The notes under the pieces: model-generated
Database searches by the model: none
Told to the model about the DNA's origin: nothing
The model's input: the letters and a program-made list of their open reading frames with translations, nothing else
Program-made: the position numbers and the translations under genes
DNA from: an uncultured Lachnospiraceae bacterium
GTDB lineage: Bacteria > Bacillota > Clostridia > Lachnospirales > Lachnospiraceae
Length of the DNA stretch: 6,345 bases
Assembly: GCA_947068385.1 (NCBI GenBank)
Contig: CAMTBF010000228.1
Span: forward strand, 1-6,345
Direction: 5' to 3'
Shown: in pieces, positions 1 to 4,786 of the stretch
Position numbering within the stretch: position 1 is the first letter of the stretch
Layout of the letters: every line of letters starts with the position of its first letter

Positions 1-56
1 GGTTCCTGTTTCATCAGCCGGTAATTTGCATGAATTCCCATAAGCAGCAACAACAT
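1..56 (-). CDS. Possible 5' end of a gene running off the left edge
   Basis: On the minus strand an open frame begins with ATG at 56-54 and stays open to the window edge, giving MLLLLMGIHANYRLMKQE. A second in-frame ATG lies at 41-39, and an in-frame stop (TAG, 65-63) lies just upstream, so translation would have to begin at one of these two. The only ribosome-binding-like sequence is a weak AGGG four bases before the first ATG. I do not recognise the peptide, and 18 residues are too few to assign a family. A chance open frame is quite possible. Confidence 0.22.
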   Translation of the reverse strand, partial: MLLLLMGIHANYRLMKQE

Positions 57-104
57 TATACCCTAATCACCCGGTTCCTGCAACATATTCTTTTCATAGC
101 GCGC

Positions 105-130
105 CATAATCTGTGCGCATAATCCGTGTG
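105..130. repeat. Imperfect 13-bp tandem duplication
   Basis: CATAATCTGTGCG (105-117) is followed directly by CATAATCCGTGTG (118-130), two copies differing at two positions. They lie in the non-coding stretch downstream of queH. No function is evident. It could be a small slippage duplication or a pair of protein-binding half sites. Confidence 0.5.
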
Positions 131-160
131 CCAAAGGCAACCGGAAGCCCCTTCCATGCC

Positions 161-814
161 TCAGCCCTGCCGGGAAGCTTTGGAATATGTACAGCCGCAG
201 TAGTCCTGCCGGTACAGGCCGTATCGGGCCGACAGCTCGATGGAGCGTTTATAGCCGTCCTTCTTCTTGAAATCCGAGGGCAGCCAGGCGATTCCGTATT
301 CCCTGGCCAGGGCCTGTCCGATTTCATTGATTTTCCGCGCATTCTTCAACGGGCTGATGGTCAGCGTGGTAGCGAAGTAGTCGAAGCCGCCCTCTGCCCC
401 CCGTCCCGCCGTCTCCCGCAGGCGCAGGTCATAGCACCGAAAGCATCTCTCTCCGCCCTCCGGGCAGGCTTCCAGCCCTCTGGCCATCTCAAAGAAGCGC
501 CCGGGCTCATAGTCCCCCTCCACCAAGTCAATCGGATAGCCCCGGAACGCTCCGCCCTCCTTCCGCTCCTCGTTATAGGCGGCAATCAATCGCTTCTGCT
601 CCGCCACCCGCTTTTGGTACTCCGGTGCCTCGCAGATATTGGGATTGAAATAGAACACCGTTATCCGGAAATACCGACTCAGGTATTCCAGCACATAGCT
701 GCTGCATGGCGCGCAGCAGCTGTGCAGGTACAGCGTGGGCGCAGGCCCTCCCGCCGTCTCCTGCAGTCCGTTCAGTATCTTCTCCAGCTCCCTCTGGTAA
801 TTCACCTGGTTCAT
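161..814 (-). CDS. queH: Epoxyqueuosine reductase QueH
   Basis: This 217-residue protein matches the QueH family (formerly DUF208), the enzyme that reduces epoxyqueuosine to queuosine in the tRNA wobble position, replacing the unrelated cobalamin-dependent QueG in many Firmicutes. Visible family marks are the N-terminal HSCCAPCSSYV (Cys33, Cys34, Cys37), FYFNPNI (residues 54-60), RCFRCYDLRL (Cys124, Cys127), TTLTISPLKN (149-158) and the C-terminal DYCGCTYS (Cys206, Cys208). The paired cysteines are those expected to hold the iron-sulfur cluster and adjacent iron known for this family. It should be cytosolic; no signal peptide or membrane segment is seen. I chose the start at 814 because GGAGG (minus strand, 828-824) sits nine bases upstream. 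The frame is open to 880, but that extension is a basic, low-complexity tail without a ribosome binding site. It lies downstream of sod with no clear promoter of its own. Confidence 0.93.
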   Translation of the reverse strand: MNQVNYQRELEKILNGLQETAGGPAPTLYLHSCCAPCSSYVLEYLSRYFRITVFYFNPNICEAPEYQKRVAEQKRLIAAYNEERKEGGAFRGYPIDLVEGDYEPGRFFEMARGLEACPEGGERCFRCYDLRLRETAGRGAEGGFDYFATTLTISPLKNARKINEIGQALAREYGIAWLPSDFKKKDGYKRSIELSARYGLYRQDYCGCTYSKASRQG

Positions 815-823
815 CCTTGCCGT

Positions 824-828
824 CCTCC
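824..828 (-). promoter_or_regulatory. Ribosome binding site deciding the queH start
   Basis: GGAGG on the minus strand lies nine bases before the ATG at 814. It supports this start over the in-frame ATG at 880, which overlaps the upstream terminator-like hairpin's T-tract. Confidence 0.8.
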
Positions 829-878
829 GCTTCCGCTGCCCTTTTCCTACCGTCTCTCGGCCCGGCCTACTAATCCGC

Positions 879-940
879 AAAAAGGCCCTGCCCGCGGATC
901 CGGCACAGCGGTGCCTGGTAGATCCTCAGCATCAGGGCCT
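879..940 (-). terminator. Nested three-stem hairpin with T-tract: sod terminator or queH attenuator
   Basis: Read on the minus strand, an outer stem AGGCCCTG/CAGGGCCT (940-933 with 890-883) encloses GGATC/GATCC (925-921 with 900-896), which encloses GGCAC/GTGCC (915-911 with 906-902) around a four-base loop CGCT. The right arm of the outer stem runs straight into five T residues (883-879). This fits an intrinsic terminator for a transcript coming from sod. It is more elaborate than usual, and since I see no queH promoter between 878 and 814, partial read-through or attenuation is plausible. Confidence 0.7.
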
Positions 941-944
941 GTCT

Positions 945-958
945 GTTCCCACGGGAAC
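945..958. repeat. Palindromic hairpin downstream of sod
   Basis: GTTCCCACGGGAAC is an inverted repeat of GTTCCC/GGGAAC with a two-base centre, 24 bases beyond the sod stop. In RNA it would fold as a small hairpin just before the larger terminator-like structure. No T-tract follows on either strand, so it is not itself a terminator. Confidence 0.5.
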
Positions 959-981
959 GTCCTCTCCTTTTATGGCTCAAA

Positions 982-1620
982 TCAGGAATTCGCTCCCACG
1001 CAGTCCTCGTACCGTTTCCCTGCCTTGCGCCAGTTGATCAGACCGAACCAGGCTTCCACGTAGTCCGCCCTGCGGTTCTGGTACTGCAGATAATAGGCGT
1101 GCTCCCACACGTCCACCAGCAGGATCGGCACATAGTCCTCCAGATCCGGCACGTCCTGGTTGGCCGTCTGCACGATGGACAGCCTGCCGTCCTTGTCCGC
1201 CACCAGCCAGGCCCAGCCGGAGCCGAACTTGCCCACCGCCGCCTGCTTCATTTGCTCCTTCCACTGCCTGTAGGAGCCGAAGTCCCGCTCTATGGCCTCC
1301 GCCAGGGCTCCGGAAGGCTCCTGCCCCGCAGGCTCCCGCATGGAGTCGAAATACAGCTCGTGGTTGTAGACGCCGCCGCCATTGTTGCGCACCGGTGTCT
1401 GTATGGCGGCCGGAAGCGCGCTGATGTCGGACAGCAGCTCCGGCAGGCTCTTTTTCTGCAGCTCCGGATAGTCCGACAGGGTACTGTTCAGGTTGTCCAC
1501 ATAGGTCTTGTAATGCTTGTCATGGTGGAAGGTCAGCGTCTCCGCGTCCAACACGGGCACCAGAGCGTCGTACTCATAGGGCAGGGGACGGACTACAAAG
1601 GGATAGGTTTCAGCTTTCAT
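982..1620 (-). CDS. Fe/Mn-type superoxide dismutase, Mn-like signature
   Basis: This 212-residue protein is full length for the iron/manganese superoxide dismutase family, which converts superoxide to oxygen and hydrogen peroxide in the cytosol. By alignment to the Escherichia coli enzymes the metal ligands are His32 (TFHHDKH), His87 (VYNHELYF), Asp170 and His174 (VDVWEHAYY). The second-shell glutamine that hydrogen-bonds the metal-bound solvent lies in the C-terminal half (Gln155 in ANQDVP), while the N-terminal site where iron enzymes carry glutamine is Gly83 (NNGGGVYNH). That pattern is Mn-type, though cambialistic enzymes also occur. The start at 1620 is supported by GAGGAAA seven to eight bases upstream. 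A candidate promoter overlaps the end of the araC gene and a hairpin lies in the leader. sodA would be the natural symbol, but metal preference is inferred, so I leave it blank. Confidence 0.95.
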   Translation of the reverse strand: MKAETYPFVVRPLPYEYDALVPVLDAETLTFHHDKHYKTYVDNLNSTLSDYPELQKKSLPELLSDISALPAAIQTPVRNNGGGVYNHELYFDSMREPAGQEPSGALAEAIERDFGSYRQWKEQMKQAAVGKFGSGWAWLVADKDGRLSIVQTANQDVPDLEDYVPILLVDVWEHAYYLQYQNRRADYVEAWFGLINWRKAGKRYEDCVGANS

Positions 1621-1658
1621 ACGAATTTCCTCACAATCTGCCTTTCAGGCTTTTCCCG

Positions 1659-1674
1659 GGAACGTCATCGTTCC
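1659..1674 (-). promoter_or_regulatory. Perfect hairpin in the sod leader
   Basis: GGAACG and CGTTCC form a perfect six-base-pair inverted repeat around a four-base loop. It lies about 38 bases before the sod start codon and downstream of the predicted transcription start, so it would be in the 5' untranslated RNA. It may stabilise the message or be a protein-binding site. The same arm sequence recurs in the hairpin downstream of sod. Confidence 0.45.
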
Positions 1675-1696
1675 GGAGTTTTGCGTTTCTCTGGAA

Positions 1697-1726
1697 AGTA
1701 TATGTAAATTTAACCAGATTATTCAA
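1697..1726 (-). promoter_or_regulatory. Candidate sod promoter
   Basis: On the minus strand TTGAAT (1726-1721, four of six consensus bases) and TATACT (1702-1697, five of six) are separated by 18 bases. The -35 element overlaps the last bases of the araC gene, whose stop codon is at 1721-1719. This predicts a start near 1690 and a leader of about 70 bases for sod. Confidence 0.5.
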
Positions 1727-2633
1727 TATCTTCCGAATTCCCTCCATCCGGCCGGGCCCGGCTGCCGCGCCGCTTCCTGTAGCAGGAAGGGGAGATCCCT
1801 GCCTCCTTTCTGAAGAATCCGGAAAAATGGCGGTAGTCCATGAAGCCCAGGCGGCCGGCGATCTCCTGTATGGGCATGGCCGTTCGCTCCAGCAGGGACT
1901 TGGAAAGCGCCAGCCGCAGGGACAGATAATACCGGTAAGGAGTCATGGCATAAGCCTCCCTGAACAGGTGGATGGCCCTGGAGCGGGACAGGGGGACGCA
2001 GCCCGCGATGTCGTCGATGGTAAGAGGGCGGGACGCGTTCTGTTCTATGAAGTTCTTCATGGCAAGCGCCCGGGACTGGCCGCAGGCTCTGCTGCCCAAA
2101 AAGGCGGAAAGGGCCTGGACATACCGGTGCAGCAGGATCTCCAGCTCACCGCCGGAATGGACGGGCTCCTTCTCTATGGCATGGTAGATGGCGTAGAGAT
2201 AGCTGCTGTCCGCAAAGGCCGGAATCTTCAGCACATCCTCCAGCTGATAGTCGGAGAGCAGATGCCCCACCAGGCTCCCGCCCACGTTGAACCATATCTT
2301 CATCCAGGGATCCTCCCCGTCCGAATGGTAATGATGGCATCTTCCCGGCTGCAGGATGTAGGCGTCCCCTGCCGTGACAGTGACGCTCTCCCCGTCCTGG
2401 CGCACATGCCCGGTTCCGGAGATCACATATTCAAAGACATAAAGGTCTCCCCGGGGACGGTATATTTCATATAGCGGGTCAGGATAGGTGATGCCTGCCA
2501 GGCCTGGCGCAAAGCTGGCGGAAACCTGTCCCGTAAAGATGGCGTAATCTTCTCCTCTTCCCTGCCGGAAGACCGGCTGTGTGTCTGGCATGATCTCTCT
2601 CATGGCGGCACTGCGCCCCTCCTTTTGTCCCAT
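1719..2633 (-). CDS. AraC-family transcriptional regulator
   Basis: This 304-residue protein has the standard AraC/XylS sugar-regulator architecture. An N-terminal cupin-type effector-binding domain spans roughly residues 50-130 (including YVFEYVISGTGHV, TAGDAYILQPGRCHHY and WFNVGG). A C-terminal DNA-binding domain covers about 190-290 with two helix-turn-helix motifs: the first in LTIDDIAGCVPLSRSRAIHLFREAYAM split around 204-230, the second from MPIQEIAGRLGF to FFRKEAGISP (253-282). It is transcribed divergently from the family 2 glycoside hydrolase, so the likely role is to sense that enzyme's substrate or product and control it. I chose the start at 2633 because AAAGGAGG (2645-2638) precedes it by four bases, a little close. 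An upstream in-frame ATG at 2684 has no binding site, and those at 2603 and 2591 are weaker. The effector is unknown. Confidence 0.92.
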   Translation of the reverse strand: MGQKEGRSAAMREIMPDTQPVFRQGRGEDYAIFTGQVSASFAPGLAGITYPDPLYEIYRPRGDLYVFEYVISGTGHVRQDGESVTVTAGDAYILQPGRCHHYHSDGEDPWMKIWFNVGGSLVGHLLSDYQLEDVLKIPAFADSSYLYAIYHAIEKEPVHSGGELEILLHRYVQALSAFLGSRACGQSRALAMKNFIEQNASRPLTIDDIAGCVPLSRSRAIHLFREAYAMTPYRYYLSLRLALSKSLLERTAMPIQEIAGRLGFMDYRHFSGFFRKEAGISPSCYRKRRGSRARPDGGNSEDIE

Positions 2634-2637
2634 TATA

Positions 2638-2645
2638 CCTCCTTT
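2638..2645 (-). promoter_or_regulatory. Ribosome binding site deciding the araC-family start
   Basis: AAAGGAGG on the minus strand lies four bases before the ATG at 2633. It is a strong match with short spacing. It favours this start over the longer frame from 2684, which would add 17 residues with no binding site. Confidence 0.7.
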
Positions 2646-2695
2646 GCCCACGGAATGGAATCCCTTTAGCACTATTTTATACATTTACGCAACTA

Positions 2696-2709
2696 TTTTC
2701 CATGGAAAA
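2696..2709. promoter_or_regulatory. Perfect 14-bp palindrome, candidate operator
   Basis: TTTTCCATGGAAAA is a perfect palindrome in the gap between the divergent regulator and glycosidase genes. It covers the predicted -35 element (2703-2708) of the glycosidase promoter and lies upstream of the regulator's start. It is a reasonable binding site for the AraC-family protein or another regulator, by position and symmetry only. Confidence 0.45.
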
Positions 2710-2731
2710 GGAGGCTCCCTGCGATTATACT
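2703..2731 (+). promoter_or_regulatory. Candidate promoter of the glycoside hydrolase
   Basis: TGGAAA (2703-2708, four of six consensus bases) and TATACT (2726-2731, five of six) are exactly 17 bases apart. A start near 2738 gives a leader of about 50 bases. The weak -35 element is what one expects for an activator-dependent promoter, which suits AraC-type control. Confidence 0.5.
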
Positions 2732-2737
2732 ATATAT

Positions 2738-2747
2738 GGCATATGCC
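2738..2747. promoter_or_regulatory. Perfect 10-bp palindrome at the predicted start site
   Basis: GGCATATGCC is a perfect palindrome placed at the predicted transcription start of the glycoside hydrolase. It could be a second operator or a 5' RNA hairpin; a ten-base palindrome can also arise by chance. Confidence 0.3.
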
Positions 2748-2776
2748 GAAAATCTACAGAAAACGCAGGAAAAGAC

Positions 2777-2782
2777 AGGAGG
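2777..2782 (+). promoter_or_regulatory. Ribosome binding site deciding the glycosidase start
   Basis: AGGAGG lies eight bases before the ATG at 2791. The frame is open back to 2581, but that region overlaps the divergent regulator gene and promoter, so the shorter start is preferred. Confidence 0.85.
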
Positions 2783-2790
2783 GCCTTACA

Positions 2791-4506
2791 ATGGCACAGA
2801 CGGCAAGAACAGAGCATCCAAAGCCCCAGATGCAGCGGCAGGGCTGGCAGAACCTCAACGGCGAGTGGGATTTCGCCTTTGACTTCGGCTGCAGCGGCGT
2901 GGAGCGCAGGTTTTATGAAAGGGACGGGCTGGACAGGAAGATCCAGGTTCCGTTCTGTCCGGAGAGCGACTTGAGCGGCATCGGGTACAAGGACTTCATA
3001 CCGGCGGTATGGTATCAGAAAAAGGTGGAGCTGACAGGGGAGCAGCTGGCAGGATGCGTGCGCCTGCACTTCGGGGCGGTGGACTATGAATGCCGCCTTT
3101 GGGTGAACGGGCAGGAAGCCGGGAGCCACAAGGGCGGATATGTGTCCTTTTGCTTCGACATCACCAAATACGCCAAAGAGGGCGTGAACACCCTGACCCT
3201 CTACGCCAGGGACGACACCCGCAGCGGCAGGCAGTGCAAGGGGAAACAGAGCGGCCTCTTCCATTCCCATGGCTGCGACTACACCCGTACCACGGGGATC
3301 TGGCAGACCGTGTGGCTGGAGTTCCTGCCAAAGGCATATATCGAAAAGGTATACTATTATCCCAATATCGCGGAGAGCTCCGTCACCGTCCGCGCCGTCA
3401 CCGTGGGGGAGGGAATCCTCTCTGCGGAGGCCTCCTATGAAGGAAAAGTCTGCGGACAGGCCCAGGCAAAAGCAACGGCCGGAAACGCCACCCTTCACAT
3501 CCCCCTCTCCGAGCTGCATCTCTGGGAGGCCGGCGCCGGACGCCTCTACGACCTGAAGCTCTCCTTCGGGGAGGACAGCGTAAGCAGCTATTTCGGCATG
3601 CGGGAGATCCGGCTGGAGGGGGAGCGCGTCCTGATCAACGGCAGATCCGTGTTCCAGAGGCTGGTGCTGGACCAGGGCTTCTATCCGGACGGCATCTACA
3701 CGGCCCCTTCCGACGAGGCGCTGCTGCGGGACATCCGGCTTTCCATGGAGGCCGGCTTCAATGGCGCCAGGCTCCACCAGAAGATATTCGAGGAGCGTTT
3801 CCTCTACCACTGCGACCGGATGGGATATCTGGTGTGGGGGGAGCAGGGGAACTGGGGGCTGGACCTCAGCAGGCCCGACGGCCTGAAATGCTTCCTGCCG
3901 GAGTGGATGGAGGCCCTGGACCGGGACTTCAACCATCCTGCCATCGTGGGCTGGTGCCCCTTCAATGAGACCTGGGACTACGAAGGGCGCAGGCAGGACA
4001 ATGACCTGCTGGCCATGGTCTACCGGATGACAAAGCTGTTCGACACCACCAGGCCCTGCATCGACACCAGCGGCAACTACCATGTGGTGACGGACATCTA
4101 CGACATGCACGACTATGAACAGGATCCGGCCGTGTTCGCTGCCACATATGAGGAATTCGCGAAGGGAGGGCTCCTGAAAGACCGCATGGCGGACAGGCAG
4201 ACTCCTGTGCCGGGCATTCCGGTGTTCATCAGCGAGTACGGCGGGATCAAATGGGACGTGGAAGGGAGCCTGGCGGACAGCTGGGGCTACGGGGACGGGC
4301 CGAAGACAGAGGAAGAATACATCACCCGCTATCAGGGCCTGACGGACGCCCTGCTGGACAATCCCCACATGTTCGGCTTCTGCTATACCCAGCTCTACGA
4401 TGTGGAGCAGGAGGTCAACGGGCTCTATACCTATGACAGACAGCCCAAGATGGATATGGAGATCTTCCGGAAAATCAACAGCAGGAAGGCGGCTATCGAA
4501 GACTAA
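2791..4506 (+). CDS. Glycoside hydrolase family 2, cytoplasmic, substrate not certain
   Basis: This 571-residue protein is a retaining family 2 glycoside hydrolase. The N-terminal sugar-binding jelly roll (about residues 15-180) carries LNGEWDFAF, VRLHFGAVDYECRLWVNG and the block HSHGCDYTRTTGIWQTVWLE. An immunoglobulin-like domain follows (about 181-275), then a TIM barrel (about 276-565). The acid/base is Glu393 in GWCPFNET, and the nucleophile is Glu482 in FISEYGG. The C-terminal segment EVNGLYTYDRQPK aligns with NKKGIFTRDRKPK of E. coli beta-glucuronidase but lacks the Asn-x-Lys pair that binds the glucuronate carboxylate. This argues against glucuronidase and leaves a beta-galactosidase-like or related neutral-sugar enzyme as more likely. 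No signal peptide is present, so its substrate must be imported. It is divergent from an AraC regulator that probably controls it. No transporter is within the window. Confidence 0.93.
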   Translation: MAQTARTEHPKPQMQRQGWQNLNGEWDFAFDFGCSGVERRFYERDGLDRKIQVPFCPESDLSGIGYKDFIPAVWYQKKVELTGEQLAGCVRLHFGAVDYECRLWVNGQEAGSHKGGYVSFCFDITKYAKEGVNTLTLYARDDTRSGRQCKGKQSGLFHSHGCDYTRTTGIWQTVWLEFLPKAYIEKVYYYPNIAESSVTVRAVTVGEGILSAEASYEGKVCGQAQAKATAGNATLHIPLSELHLWEAGAGRLYDLKLSFGEDSVSSYFGMREIRLEGERVLINGRSVFQRLVLDQGFYPDGIYTAPSDEALLRDIRLSMEAGFNGARLHQKIFEERFLYHCDRMGYLVWGEQGNWGLDLSRPDGLKCFLPEWMEALDRDFNHPAIVGWCPFNETWDYEGRRQDNDLLAMVYRMTKLFDTTRPCIDTSGNYHVVTDIYDMHDYEQDPAVFAATYEEFAKGGLLKDRMADRQTPVPGIPVFISEYGGIKWDVEGSLADSWGYGDGPKTEEEYITRYQGLTDALLDNPHMFGFCYTQLYDVEQEVNGLYTYDRQPKMDMEIFRKINSRKAAIED

Positions 4507-4535
4507 AAGATTTTTCTCTTTCTGCTGACATTTTT
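4479..4535 (+). terminator. Possible terminator at the end of the glycosidase gene
   Basis: CAGCAGGAAGG (4479-4489, inside the last codons) can pair with TCTTTCTGCTG (4517-4527) through eleven base pairs, two of them G-U in RNA. Three bases later a run of five T follows (4531-4535). The large loop and use of coding sequence make this a weak call. It also overlaps the -35 element of the promoter below. Confidence 0.3.
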
Positions 4536-4553
4536 CGTCCAATCTGTTATAAT
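4525..4553 (+). promoter_or_regulatory. Near-consensus promoter without an obvious gene
   Basis: CTGACA (4525-4530, five of six consensus bases) and a perfect TATAAT (4548-4553) are exactly 17 bases apart, and TGT just before the -10 box (4545-4547) makes it an extended -10. This is the best promoter match in the window. Transcription would start near 4560 and run right. No convincing reading frame follows before the transposase, which is on the opposite strand. It may serve a small RNA, or a gene now cut off by the insertion sequence. Confidence 0.7.
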
Positions 4554-4592
4554 ATCCTTACCCGGGGCAGGGAACGGCCGGGTAAGGATATT
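4551..4592. repeat. Perfect 15-bp inverted repeat overlapping the orphan promoter
   Basis: AATATCCTTACCCGG (4551-4565) and CCGGGTAAGGATATT (4578-4592) are exact reverse complements around a 12-base centre. The left arm overlaps the last half of the -10 box and the predicted start site. Neither side has a proper T-tract (only ATATTT on the right), so it is not a standard terminator. It may be an operator, a 5' hairpin of the transcript, or a relic of a small mobile repeat. Confidence 0.85.
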
Positions 4593-4786
4593 TGTGTAGT
4601 CTCGGAAATGCTCAAAAAAGCAGAAAAAGGGTATTGTGCGAAAAATGTTTTTGGAAAAGGAAGAGCAAAAATGTTTAATACAGGATAATCTGTCGAAGAA
4701 AAACAGAAAAAAGTGCATGGCAAATAGGCCTGCCAGGAATGTATCTTAACAGGTGGAAGGGATATATGTGCCAGGATTTCTACAGC
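4593..4786. other. A-rich intergenic stretch with no supported gene
   Basis: This stretch is markedly A-rich up to about 4712, unlike the GC-rich genes around it. AAAAATGTTT occurs twice (4641-4650 and 4667-4676), and TGCCAGGA occurs twice (4731-4738 and 4769-4776). A 26-codon frame at 4608-4688 has only a poor ribosome binding site. The left end of the insertion sequence probably falls in its right part, but I could not find its terminal repeat. Confidence 0.5.

Noticed and set aside
879..940. T-box or preQ1 riboswitch before queH
   Set aside because: AGGCACCGCTG loosely resembles the T-box TGGNACCGCG segment, and preQ1 control would suit queuosine genes. However, the T-box lead uridine and specifier stem-loop are absent, and I see no compact preQ1 pseudoknot pattern.
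113..1063. Long plus-strand open frame across queH and into sod
   Set aside because: It runs antisense to two genes with clear family motifs, has no ribosome binding site, and its translation is a proline/arginine-rich composition typical of a shadow frame.
1659..1674. LexA/SOS box in the sod leader
   Set aside because: The arms are GAAC and GTTC, but the spacer is six bases. The Gram-positive LexA site needs four (GAAC-N4-GTTC).
2725..4542. 605-codon minus-strand open frame opposite the glycosidase
   Set aside because: It is a mirror of the GC-rich codon usage of the plus-strand gene, which has catalytic motifs, a binding site and a promoter. The antisense product shows no recognisable domain.
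4551..4592. Intrinsic terminator shared by the glycosidase and the transposase
   Set aside because: The stem is strong, but no T-tract follows on either strand, and the left arm is part of a near-consensus promoter.
4608..4688. 26-codon plus-strand frame after the orphan promoter (lysine-rich small peptide)
   Set aside because: There is only CGGA just before the ATG as a possible binding site, and the lysine content simply follows from A-rich DNA. It might be real but cannot be supported.
4503..4718. 71-codon minus-strand frame rich in Phe
   Set aside because: It is the complement of the A-rich intergenic DNA, giving runs of TTT and TTC. It has no binding site, and it crosses the 15-bp inverted repeat.
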